Positions 1 through 6,986 of a stretch of 8,630 nucleotides of DNA are shown here, in pieces; positions within the stretch are counted from its first letter, which is position 1, and every line of letters begins with the position of its first letter. The notes below the pieces were generated by a model that saw only the letters and a program-made list of their open reading frames with translations, was not told the origin of the DNA and did no database searches. The stretch comes from DATHBR01 sp036389955 (GTDB lineage: Bacteria > Myxococcota > Myxococcia > Myxococcales > Myxococcaceae), in NCBI GenBank assembly GCA_036389955.1, contig DASVVJ010000070.1, forward strand, positions 1-8,630, read 5' to 3'. The position numbers and the translations under genes are program-made.

Positions 1-1088
1 AGGCCTGGCGGACCACCATCAGCAACCGGCTGGTGCCGGCGTACCGGCGGCTGCACGACTTCCTGCGGGACGAGTACCTGCCGCGCGCGCGCCCCACGGT
101 GAGCCTGTCCGCGCTGCCCGGAGGCGCCGAGTGGTACGCCCACCTGGTCCGCACGACGACCACCACGGACATGAAGCCCGATGAGCTGCACGAGCTGGGC
201 CTGCGCGAGGTGAAGCGCATCCACGCGGAGATGGACGCGGTCATCCGGCAGCTCGGCTTCCAGGGAGACCGCGATGCCTTCGAGAAGCACCTGGGGACGC
301 TGCCCGAGCTGCGCTTCAAGAGCCGCGAGGACATGCTGCAGCGCTACCGGGAAGTGAAGGCCCGGGTGGATCAGGCCACCCCGCGGCTCTTCGATGTCAT
401 CCCCAAGCAGGACTACGAGGTGCGCCCGGTGGAGGCCTTCCGCGAGAAGTCCGCCGCGGGCGGCTCGTACATGTCCGCCAGCCCGGATGGTTCGCGGCCG
501 GGAGTCTTCTATCTGAACACCCGGGGCTACGCGGACGCTCCCGCCATTGGCGTGGAGGCACTCACGCTGCACGAGGGAGCGCCGGGCCACCACTTCCAGA
601 TCTCCATCCAGCAGACGCTGGAGCAGCTGCCGCGCTTCCGCCGCTTCGGAGGCTACACGGCGTACGCGGAAGGCTGGGCGCTGTACGCCGAGACGCTGGG
701 GCCCGAGCTGGGGATGTACCAGGATCCGTACCAGCGCTATGGGGCGCTGGGCTCGGAGCTGTGGCGGGCCATCCGGCTGGTGCTGGACACGGGGCTGCAC
801 GCCAAGGGGTGGACGCGCGAGCAGGCCATTGCGTGGGCGCTGGAGAACTCGCCGCTGGACGAGCCCAAGGTGACGGCGGAGGTGGAGCGCTTCATCGCCA
901 TTCCCTCCCAGGCGCTGGCCTACAAAGTCGGGCAGCTGAAGATCTCCGAGCTGCGCGCGCGGGCGGAGAAGGCGCAGGGAGCGGCCTTTGACATCAAGGC
1001 GTTCCACCGGCAGATCCTGGAGGACGGCGCGCTGCCGCTGCAGGTGCTGGAAGAGAAGATCCATCGCTGGCTGGAGGTGCGTCGATGA
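1..1088 (+). CDS. DUF885 family protein, putative zinc metallopeptidase (5' end cut by window)
   Basis: The frame is open from the window edge (first full codon at base 3) to the TGA at 1086-1088, so this is the C-terminal part, about 362 codons, of a family whose members are usually 550-620 residues. GTG at 33 is an internal Val, not a start. Seen: the family's HEGAPGHHFQ signature (His codon at 570-572), which resembles a zinc-binding HExxGHH-type site, followed about 40 residues later by YAEGWALYAE, whose Glu could be a further metal ligand. The C-terminal helical part (EVERFIAIPSQALAYKVG) is also typical. DUF885 proteins are often exported, but the N-terminus lies outside the window. Peptidase activity and substrate are inferred from the motif only. 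Its stop overlaps the next gene's ATG (ATGA at 1085-1088), implying translational coupling to the repeat lipoprotein downstream. Confidence 0.92.
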   Translation, partial: AWRTTISNRLVPAYRRLHDFLRDEYLPRARPTVSLSALPGGAEWYAHLVRTTTTTDMKPDELHELGLREVKRIHAEMDAVIRQLGFQGDRDAFEKHLGTLPELRFKSREDMLQRYREVKARVDQATPRLFDVIPKQDYEVRPVEAFREKSAAGGSYMSASPDGSRPGVFYLNTRGYADAPAIGVEALTLHEGAPGHHFQISIQQTLEQLPRFRRFGGYTAYAEGWALYAETLGPELGMYQDPYQRYGALGSELWRAIRLVLDTGLHAKGWTREQAIAWALENSPLDEPKVTAEVERFIAIPSQALAYKVGQLKISELRARAEKAQGAAFDIKAFHRQILEDGALPLQVLEEKIHRWLEVRR

Positions 1089-2674
1089 GTTCCCGGCTGC
1101 TGCTTGCATTGCTCTGCATCGTCTCGGTCTCGACGGGCTGCGTCGTCAAAGACGGTCCCTCGGATCCCCGGCCTGGGAACGTGACGTTCCTGTGGACCTT
1201 CAGCGGGTTTCGCTGCGACCAGGTGCGTGACGTGGCCGGGGTGGACATCCTCATCCCCGGCGAGCCGCTGGCCAACGATGGCCGGTTCGCGTGCAGCACC
1301 GCGGGCGTGGATGGCATCACCCTGCATGACTTCGCGCCGGGCTCCTACGCCTTCACTCTGCGGGCGGTGAACTTCCAGAACCAGATCCTCTTCGAGGCCA
1401 ACGGCACCTTCTTCATCAACGGCAACCAGACGGTGTCGGTCGATCTGGCGCCCACGGGAAGTCCGGGCTCGTACGCCTACCTGAATTGGACGTTCCCGGG
1501 CAACGTGAGCTGCGCTCAGGCCGGGGTGGCCTCGGTGGATGTGCTGCTGGACAACCTGGCTCCGCACAACGTGCCGTGCATTCAGGGGCAGGACACGCCG
1601 GGCCTGCAGACGCCGTTCCTCGCGCCGGGCACGCACTCCATCGAGTTCATCGCCCGGGCCCCGTCAGGTCAGCCGCTCTACTTCTACCGGGGCACGCTCA
1701 CCACCCGGGCGTATGAGCCGGTCTACGCCAGCTTCCGCCTGGTTCCGCCGCCCGCCCAGCCCGGAGACGTGACGTTCCTGTGGACGTTCGGCGGCCGGCG
1801 CTGCGATCAGGCGCGTGACGTGTACGGGGTCAACATCAGCATTCCTGGCGAGCCGCTGGCCAACAACGGCCGGTTCGCGTGCAACACCGCGGGAGTGGAT
1901 GGCATCACCCTGCACGACTTCGCCCCCGGCTCGTACAACTTCACCCTGGAGGCGGTGAACTTCCAGAACCAGGTCCTCTTCGGGGCCAACGGCACCTTCA
2001 CTGTCAACGGGGACCGGACGGTGGCGGTGGATCTGGCTCCGGTGGGCAATCCCTCCTCGTACGCCTATTTGAACTGGACCTTCCCGGGTAACCAGGGCTG
2101 CGCCCAGGCCGGCGTGGCCTCGGTGGACATCAAGCTGGATACCCGGGCCACGGCGAACTTCTCCTGCAGCGAGGGCCAGACGAGCCCGGGCCTGCAGACG
2201 CCAGCCCTGGACCCGGGCGAGCACTTCATCGAGTTCATCGCACGGGACGCCTCGGGCCGGCCGCTCTACTACTTCAACGGCACCCTGGTGACGCAGGCGT
2301 ACAACCCGGTGGCGGCCAGCTACAGCCTCTACGCGGTGGGCGGGGCGGCCATCTCCTGGAAGTTCTCGGGCGGCTCGACACCGTTCGACTGCAACACGGC
2401 GGATCCGACGGGCACCCTGCGGGTCGGCATCAACTTCCAGGACACCAACACGGGCGAGTGGGTCTACGGGTCGGCGGGCGACTGGCACGGCTGTACCGAC
2501 AAGCCCATCGTCTACAGCTTCCTGCGGCCGGGGACCTATAAAGTGTCGCTGTACGCCAAGACGAGCAACAACGTGGAGTACCGGTCCAACCCCTCCCTCC
2601 CTCCCATCCAGGTGCAGGCCCATGTCTTCCCGGGCCCGAGTGGCGCCCTGGAAGTGACGATGTTCCGCCAATAG
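1085..2674 (+). CDS. Secreted repeat-module lipoprotein of unknown function (A-B-A-B-C modules)
   Basis: 529 residues. The ATG is fixed by the 4-bp overlap with the upstream stop. Residues 1-19 form a type II signal peptide with lipobox STGC, so Cys19 would be lipidated; Val-Val-Lys follows, with no Asp at +2. The mature protein is five related modules of about 95-110 residues: A1 (31-124), B1 (128-223), A2 (227-320), B2 (324-418) and a divergent C (420-529). Each starts with a beta strand carrying an aromatic signature (LWTF, NWTF, SWKF), has two Cys (one soon after the signature, one about 20-35 residues on) and continues with a G-x-(Y/H) strand such as APGSYxFTL, APGTHSIEF or RPGTYKVSL. 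This looks like an Ig-like or carboxypeptidase-regulatory-like beta sandwich with one disulfide per module. The fold is inferred from the pattern, not from a recognised family. Likely a surface or periplasmic binding protein; partner unknown. Coupling to the DUF885 gene suggests a shared function. Confidence 0.88.
   Translation: MSSRLLLALLCIVSVSTGCVVKDGPSDPRPGNVTFLWTFSGFRCDQVRDVAGVDILIPGEPLANDGRFACSTAGVDGITLHDFAPGSYAFTLRAVNFQNQILFEANGTFFINGNQTVSVDLAPTGSPGSYAYLNWTFPGNVSCAQAGVASVDVLLDNLAPHNVPCIQGQDTPGLQTPFLAPGTHSIEFIARAPSGQPLYFYRGTLTTRAYEPVYASFRLVPPPAQPGDVTFLWTFGGRRCDQARDVYGVNISIPGEPLANNGRFACNTAGVDGITLHDFAPGSYNFTLEAVNFQNQVLFGANGTFTVNGDRTVAVDLAPVGNPSSYAYLNWTFPGNQGCAQAGVASVDIKLDTRATANFSCSEGQTSPGLQTPALDPGEHFIEFIARDASGRPLYYFNGTLVTQAYNPVAASYSLYAVGGAAISWKFSGGSTPFDCNTADPTGTLRVGINFQDTNTGEWVYGSAGDWHGCTDKPIVYSFLRPGTYKVSLYAKTSNNVEYRSNPSLPPIQVQAHVFPGPSGALEVTMFRQ
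1178..2335 (+). repeat. Gapless 588-bp tandem duplication inside the lipoprotein gene
   Basis: Two copies of an A-B module pair lie head to tail at a constant offset of 588 bp (196 codons). Matching points I checked are GTGACGTTCC at 1181/1769, ACTTCCAGAA at 1371/1959 and the start of the final strand at 1697/2285, all exactly 588 apart, so no indels separate the copies. By eye about 70% of residues are identical, higher in the A half than in the B half. Within each copy, A and B are themselves distantly alike, suggesting an older duplication followed by this recent one. Confidence 0.9.
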
Positions 2675-2678
2675 GAGA
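2673..2678 (+). promoter_or_regulatory. Ribosome binding site for the GST gene
   Basis: AGGAGA overlaps the TAG stop of the lipoprotein gene and lies about seven bases before the ATG at 2685. This favours that ATG over the in-frame ATG two codons later (2691) and suggests reinitiation from the upstream gene. Confidence 0.75.
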
Positions 2679-2684
2679 AAGAAA

Positions 2685-3326
2685 ATGCCGATGAAGCTCT
2701 ATTTCAACCCGGTCTCGTCGTACTCCCAGAAGGCGCTCCTGGCCCTCTACGAGAAGGGCTGTCCCTTCGAGCCAGAGATCGTCAACCTGTTCGATCCCAA
2801 GGCTCGCGAGGCGTACCAGAAGGTCTATCCGATCGGGAAAGTCCCCTTCCTCCAGGTGGCTGAGAAGAAGCTGGGCCTGTCCGAGGCCAGCGTCATCGTC
2901 GAGTACCTGGATCGGACCTTTTCCAGTGGCCCGAAGCTCATCCCAGAGGAGGTGGAGCAGGCGCTCCAGGTGCGCATGCTGGATCGCTTTTTCGACCTCT
3001 ACATCACCGAGTCCGTGACGAAGATCTTCTTCGACGGCATGCGGCCCGAGGGGCAGAAAGACCCGTTCGGCGTGCAGCAAGCGCGGGACCGGCTCGACTC
3101 GACGTACGCGTTCTTCGAGTCCCACCTGGCGGGCAAGACGTGGGCGGCGGGAGACGCGTTCTCGCTGGCCGACTGCGCGGCGGCACCGGCCCTCTTCTAC
3201 GCGCGCATGATTCAGCCGTTCGAGGCGCACAAGAACGTCAGCGCGTACTTCGACCGCCTCATGCAGCGGCCCGCCTACCAGCGGGTGGTGAAAGAGGCCG
3301 AGCCGTTCCTGGCGATGTTCAAGTAG
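2685..3326 (+). CDS. Glutathione S-transferase family protein
   Basis: 213 residues, the normal length for a soluble GST. The N-terminal thioredoxin-like domain (about 3-80) shows KLYFNPVSSYSQKALLAL, with Ser11/12/14 as candidate catalytic Ser, the cis-proline loop GKVPFLQ (Pro54) and the glutathione-binding strand-helix LSEASVIVEYL (65-75). In that motif the usual Glu-Ser pair reads Glu67-Ala68, with Ser69 next to it. The all-helical C-terminal domain (about 90-213) carries the N-capping box SLAD (160-163) in GDAFSLADCAAAPAL. GSTs conjugate glutathione to electrophiles or act as thiol transferases or isomerases; the class and substrate cannot be told here. It is third in a tight plus-strand unit (10 bp after the lipoprotein stop) and converges with benE at 11 bp. 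Context gives no obvious substrate. Confidence 0.93.
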   Translation: MPMKLYFNPVSSYSQKALLALYEKGCPFEPEIVNLFDPKAREAYQKVYPIGKVPFLQVAEKKLGLSEASVIVEYLDRTFSSGPKLIPEEVEQALQVRMLDRFFDLYITESVTKIFFDGMRPEGQKDPFGVQQARDRLDSTYAFFESHLAGKTWAAGDAFSLADCAAAPALFYARMIQPFEAHKNVSAYFDRLMQRPAYQRVVKEAEPFLAMFK

Positions 3327-3337
3327 TAGCGGGTGGC

Positions 3338-4561
3338 TCAGCGTGCCGGGCGTTTCCAGGAGAAGACGGCACGCACCACCAGGCCGGCGACGAGCCCCCA
3401 GAACGCCGCCCCCACGCCCCACAGGGTGAGCCCCGAGGCCGTGACGAGGAAGGTCACGATCGCGGCCTCGCGCTCGCTCTCCTCCCGGGCGGCGGCCGCC
3501 AGCCCGTTGGCAATCGTCCCCACGAGCGCCAGCCCCGCGATGGCCACGACGAGCTCCCGGGGGAAGGCCGCGAGCAGCGCGCCCACCGTGGCGCCGAAGA
3601 GCCCCAGCAACACGTAGAACGCTCCGGCGGCGACCGAGGCCATGTAGCGCCGGCGGGGATCCTCATGCGCCTCGCGGCCCATGCAGATGGCGGCGGTGAT
3701 TGCCGCGAGGTTCAGCCCATACGCTCCGAAGGGCGCCAGCAGCGTCGTCGCCACGCCGGTCCACGCAATCACGGGAGAGATGGGGGTGGCATAGCCATGC
3801 GCCCGCATCGTCGCGACGCCCGGGATGTTCTGCGAGGCCATCGTCACCACGAACAGCGGCAGGGTGACGCTGATAAGCGCCGGCCAGGAGAACACGGGTG
3901 TTACGAAGACAGGGGTGGCGAGCGCCAGGGGAACCCCGGTGAACCGCAGGGTCCCGGCTCCGGCGCAGAGGGCAATGCCCACCCCGAGCGCCCCCACCAC
4001 GGAGTAACGCGGCCAGAAGCGGCGGCCCATGAGCCAGACCGCGAACATGGCGATGACCAGCACGGGCTCGGTGCGGACCGCGCCAAACGCATCGAGCCCG
4101 AAGCGCAACAGGACGCCCGCGAGCATGCCCGAGGCGAGCGACACGGGAACGCGTGACATCACCCGCTCGAACCCACCGGTCACCCCTGCCACGAGGATGA
4201 GGAGCCCGGTGGCGACAAAGGCCCCAGAGAGCACCGGCAGCGGCAAGCCCGGAGCGCTCGTGACGAGCAGCGCCGCCCCGGGCGTGGACCAGGCGGTGAC
4301 GACGGGGGTGCGATACCGCAGCGACAACCCGATGCACGTCAACCCCGTGCCCAGGCCGAGCGCCCACATCCACGAGGCCACCGTGGCGGCGTCCGCCCCT
4401 GCCGCGCGGGCCGCCTCGAACACGATGACCGCGGAACTCGTGTAGCCGACCAGCACGGTCACGAACCCCGCAACGACGGCGGAGAGCGAGAGATCCGCGA
4501 GGAACCCGCGTCGGGCCCCCGGTGAGGAAGCGTCTTCAGTCGGCGGCAAGGTAGGGCTCAT
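3338..4561 (-). CDS. benE: BenE family benzoate/H+ symporter-like transporter
   Basis: 407 residues, the usual length for BenE, an inner-membrane secondary transporter with a UraA-like 7+7 fold. Seen: a short hydrophilic N-terminus, then dense hydrophobic segments to the end. Family-typical motifs are TAWSTPGAAL (89-98), MASQNIPG (241-248), the glycine/alanine-rich helix APFGAYGLNLAAITAAICMG (276-295) and a C-terminal LTLWGVGAAFWGLVAGLV region. Characterised BenE imports benzoate with protons, but no benzoate-degradation genes are in this window, so the real substrate is open. The ATG (4561-4559) overlaps the TGA of the preceding lipoprotein gene by 4 bp (ATGA), so it is probably translated by coupling. 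The 11 bp between its stop and the GST stop leave no room for a separate terminator. The symbol denotes family membership, not proven function. Confidence 0.92.
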   Translation of the reverse strand: MSPTLPPTEDASSPGARRGFLADLSLSAVVAGFVTVLVGYTSSAVIVFEAARAAGADAATVASWMWALGLGTGLTCIGLSLRYRTPVVTAWSTPGAALLVTSAPGLPLPVLSGAFVATGLLILVAGVTGGFERVMSRVPVSLASGMLAGVLLRFGLDAFGAVRTEPVLVIAMFAVWLMGRRFWPRYSVVGALGVGIALCAGAGTLRFTGVPLALATPVFVTPVFSWPALISVTLPLFVVTMASQNIPGVATMRAHGYATPISPVIAWTGVATTLLAPFGAYGLNLAAITAAICMGREAHEDPRRRYMASVAAGAFYVLLGLFGATVGALLAAFPRELVVAIAGLALVGTIANGLAAAAREESEREAAIVTFLVTASGLTLWGVGAAFWGLVAGLVVRAVFSWKRPAR

Positions 4562-5127
4562 TCGCCGCGAGCGACGGAGTTCCAGGGTTGTACCCGCAGC
4601 GGCACCGGCTGGGAGACATACTGACCCGCCGTGACACCACTGGCCTTGCGAACGATCTGGCGGGTGCCATTGGCCACGGGCTCGACGTGGTCGGCCTCCG
4701 CACGGGTAAGCGAGGGAACCTGGGTGTCCCGCAGATCCCTTGCGATCAACTGGGCCAGCGTCTGGACCCCCTCGTTGATGGCTCGCTTCAATTCGGCGCC
4801 GTCCCGGGCGAGCCAGAGCTCGGCACGCAGCGCGGTCAAAGCCTCCGGATCCTGACTTGGATGAGCCAGGGGGACCTCGGCGCTGGTGAAGACCAGGACG
4901 TTTCGGTACAGCTGATCACGCGCTTCCACTGGAGTCTCCTTCGGTGGGGGCTTGCCCTCTCGCTTGGCCTTGCGCACGGCGCGTTCGCGCTCTTCCCGGG
5001 CACTCTCCCAGACTTCGGCTTCCCTCGGTAGGACTCCTGCATGGGACGCTTATAGGGAAGCGTCGGAAGCTGGGCCACGCAGCCGCTCAGCAGGGCAACC
5101 ACCGCCTATCCAGAAACACCTGTTCAT
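4558..5127 (-). pseudogene. Small lipoprotein of unknown function, reading frame broken by two compensating frameshifts
   Basis: The intact 3' part (4558-4977 from a GTG) gives 139 residues, but coding character continues upstream in the same frame without a start (AEVWESAREERERAVRKAK) until a TAA at 5052-5050. In the +1 frame just upstream lies a typical lipoprotein leader, VVALLSGCVAQLPTLPYKRP, but with too few residues before the Cys and a TAG before it. ATG at 5127-5125 (MNRCFWI) is in the same frame as the 3' part. Removing one base near 5103-5107 joins MNRCFWI to AVVALLSGC, a complete type II signal with lipobox LSGC; adding one base near 5018-5030 (at a CGAGGGAAG run) returns to the 3' frame. 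The restored product would be about 190 residues, Lys/Arg/Glu-rich after the lipidated Cys and then globular. I do not recognise the family. It ends in an ATGA overlap with benE. A real mutation or sequencing errors are both possible; if the frame is right as written, the 139-residue GTG ORF is the fallback. Confidence 0.72.
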
Positions 5128-5216
5128 GCGCTTCTCACTCCAGGGGCTTCGTTGAGAGCGTGATGGGACGCCCACCGGTAGCTAGTACACCAAAGAGCGG
5201 TAAGTTGAGTCTCGCG
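5128..5216. other. Divergent intergenic region, probable promoter area
   Basis: Short gap between the divergent lipoprotein and membrane-protein genes, so promoters for both should lie here. It is less GC-rich than its surroundings around 5178-5210 (for example GTAGCTAGTACACC), but I cannot pick a convincing -35/-10 pair on either strand. Confidence 0.4.
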
Positions 5217-6011
5217 ATGGAACGCCTCCGCCCTTCCCGCTCGGACGCAGACTCCGCTCCCGAGACAATCGGGAGCCTGCCAGGCACCACCTCCCTGGCC
5301 GCGCTCTTGGAGGCGGTGCGCTCGCCCGGAGTGACCACGGCGGACGTGGACGCGCTGCTGCGCGGACTGGGCCTCCCCCTGGCGGAGGGCGAGAATCCCC
5401 GGGCCCGCGCGGACTTCCTACTCTCCGTCCTCGACGATGGGGGAATCGGCGACCTGCAGGGCAGCGATGGGCGCTCGGTGCGCGCCGTCGCGGCACGGGC
5501 GCTGGTGGACCTGGGTTACCCGTACGCGCTCGAGCTTCCGCCCGAGGCGCTGCCCGAGCCTCACCGCTCTCGCTGGAACCTCAAGGGCCGGGAGGTCCCC
5601 ACCGCGGGCCTCCTCGCAACGCTCGTCGCGCTGACCGGGCAGGGCCTCGAGGGACTGCCCGGGACCTTCGAGCTGCTGAGCAGCGGCGAAGAGGTGAGCT
5701 TCGGCATTGGCCTGCTCTTTCTCGTGGGGCTCCTGGGCCCTGCGCTCGCGACGATCCTCGGAGGTTGGGGGCGCATCCGCTGGCTGCAGAGGTTCGGGCT
5801 GGTGCTGATGGCGCTCACCGCGGTCTTCTGGCTGCTGACGCTGGCGAACATGCTCGGCGCTCACCCGCTCTGGGCGCCGGACCTCTCCGAACTCCTCGTC
5901 TCCGGGTCAGCGGGCGTGGGTTTCCTGCTCGGAGCGTTCGGGCTGCGCCACCCGGAATGGCGTCCCCGCGACAAGCCGCCCCGGCAGGGTGAGCCCTCCT
6001 CCACGGAGTAG
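5217..6011 (+). CDS. Conserved-looking membrane protein of unknown function, three C-terminal TM helices
   Basis: 264 residues from ATG 5217. The same frame is open far upstream, with an ATG at 5163, but the stretch 5163-5216 has mixed third-position bases (about half G/C), whereas GC bias rises sharply after 5217; neither ATG has a strong Shine-Dalgarno. Residues 1-155 are soluble and contain helical acidic stretches (SLAALLEAVRSPGVTTADVD and ARADFLLSVLDDGGIGDL) plus a segment reading RAVAARALVDLGYPYALELPPEAL. Three hydrophobic segments follow at about 160-183, 193-214 and 226-243, then a short charged tail rich in Arg, Lys and Pro. No enzyme motif is visible. Possibly a membrane-anchored adaptor or structural protein; I do not recognise a family. 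It converges with the EEP lipoprotein gene 147 bp away. Confidence 0.75.
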   Translation: MERLRPSRSDADSAPETIGSLPGTTSLAALLEAVRSPGVTTADVDALLRGLGLPLAEGENPRARADFLLSVLDDGGIGDLQGSDGRSVRAVAARALVDLGYPYALELPPEALPEPHRSRWNLKGREVPTAGLLATLVALTGQGLEGLPGTFELLSSGEEVSFGIGLLFLVGLLGPALATILGGWGRIRWLQRFGLVLMALTAVFWLLTLANMLGAHPLWAPDLSELLVSGSAGVGFLLGAFGLRHPEWRPRDKPPRQGEPSSTE

Positions 6012-6046
6012 CCACGCGGCGCGTTGGCGCCACGAGCGCACCGTCC

Positions 6047-6148
6047 CGGAGGCGTCAGCGCTGGCCGTGGTACTTCGACAAGCAGCTGGGGGTGGCGGGG
6101 TGGCGCCAGATGGTGGACCACATCCACGCCGCCAGCCGTGGGCGAACG
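6047..6148 (+). pseudogene. Possible coding remnant in the convergent gap
   Basis: Between the stops at 6011 and 6159 the plus-strand frame beginning at 6062 reads WPWYFDKQLGVAGWRQMVDH and then HAA. Nearly every third position is G or C and Trp/Tyr/His are frequent, which looks like real protein rather than a chance frame. There is no start codon in frame before it, and after about 6130 the reading turns Arg/Ser-rich and loses coding character. It may be the tail of a lost gene; I cannot name the family. The rest of the gap holds only a weak 5-bp GC stem at 6018-6031 without a T-run. Confidence 0.35.
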
Positions 6149-6158
6149 AGGAGGTCTA

Positions 6159-6983
6159 TCAGAGCTGCGGGCTCGGAACGGGAGCCTCCTTCAGCCGGAC
6201 GTCCGCGACGACGGGATAGTGGTCAGAGGCCTCCACGCGCAGCACCTGGCTGCGCAGTGGAGTGAAGGCGTCACAGGCCAGCACGTAGTCGATGCGCACC
6301 GAGGGACGGAAGGGCAACGGCAGCGGGAAGGTGCCCGGCGGTCCCGAGCCGCTGGCATCGAAGGTGTCCTTCATGCTGCGCCGCAACAGCCGCACCGCCG
6401 TGGAGTCTGGCCCGTCGTTGAGGTCTCCCATGAGGATCTTCGGCCGCGAGTCCCGCTCGAGCAGGCTGGCGATGAGCGCGCTCTGGCGGAGGCGGATCCG
6501 GTCCCGGAACGGGGGATGGACCAGGTGGGTGAGGTAGACACTCACTTCATGCCCGTCCACCCGGAGAAGCGCGTGGACCACCGTGCGAGGCTCGCCTCCC
6601 GGGGTCATGGGCAGAGGGTACTGCTCCAGGGCCTCCACCGGGAAGCGCGACAACAGCGCGATGCCATAAGCGCCGCCAAACATGTCCCGGGTGCGGAAGT
6701 GGGCGTGGTACGGCAGGCCGGTGCGCCGGGACAGCTCCGCCGCCTGGTCCAGCCCTCCGGCCCGCTGGCTGCCGCGATCCACCTCCTGGAGCGCGACGAT
6801 GTCCGGGCTCGCCTCGCGGATGACCTCCACCACCCCATCCATGCCGCGGATGGCGGACTTGATGTTGTAGGTCATCAGACGCAGCTCGCCGGGCCCGCGG
6901 GAACTCAGCTGTCCTGACGTCGCACATGCGCTCGAGAGGGCCATCACGCCGAGCAGCAGCAGCAGTCGAAGGCTCATGCCCAC
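6159..6983 (-). CDS. Endonuclease/exonuclease/phosphatase (EEP) family lipoprotein
   Basis: 274 residues. The GTG start at 6983-6981 is chosen over the ATG two codons later because AGGAGG lies seven bases before it. A type II signal peptide ends in lipobox SSAC, so Cys20 is probably lipidated and the enzyme membrane-anchored outside the cytoplasm. The whole EEP (DNase I-like) domain is present: TYNIK (Asn40), DIVALQEVD (Glu67), YGIALLSR, THL (His153), GDLNDGP (Asp187, Asn189), IDYVL (Asp232) and ASDHYPVVADV (Asp254-His255). All expected metal and catalytic residues are there, so it should be an active Mg-dependent phosphodiesterase. EEP enzymes cleave DNA, RNA, inositol phosphates or sphingomyelin; substrate is not predictable from the motifs. 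An extracellular nuclease or phospholipid/phosphoester hydrolase is plausible. It is last in a minus-strand run, three bases after the SDR stop. Confidence 0.93.
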   Translation of the reverse strand: MGMSLRLLLLLGVMALSSACATSGQLSSRGPGELRLMTYNIKSAIRGMDGVVEVIREASPDIVALQEVDRGSQRAGGLDQAAELSRRTGLPYHAHFRTRDMFGGAYGIALLSRFPVEALEQYPLPMTPGGEPRTVVHALLRVDGHEVSVYLTHLVHPPFRDRIRLRQSALIASLLERDSRPKILMGDLNDGPDSTAVRLLRRSMKDTFDASGSGPPGTFPLPLPFRPSVRIDYVLACDAFTPLRSQVLRVEASDHYPVVADVRLKEAPVPSPQL

Positions 6984-6986
6984 ACT

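Noticed and set aside
3327..3337. Terminator between the convergent GST and benE genes
   Set aside because: Only 11 bases separate the two stop codons and no stem-loop fits there.
1664..3422. Long minus-strand frames (1664-2671 and 2430-3422)
   Set aside because: Both run antisense to the lipoprotein and GST genes, have Arg/Val/Gly-rich low-complexity composition and no family motif.
3140..4156. Plus-strand frame of 338 codons overlapping GST and benE
   Set aside because: Composition is dominated by Gly, Arg, His, Glu and Asp with no hydrophobic core, and it is antisense to the hydrophobic BenE frame: a shadow.
6018..6031. GGCGC-GTTG-GCGCC hairpin after the membrane-protein gene as a terminator
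   Set aside because: The stem is only five base pairs and there is no following T-run; such stems are common by chance at this GC content.
6024..6917. Long plus-strand frame (297 codons) across the EEP lipoprotein gene
   Set aside because: It lies antisense to a gene with all EEP motifs, is rich in Arg/Gly/His and has no recognisable motif: a shadow of high-GC coding DNA.
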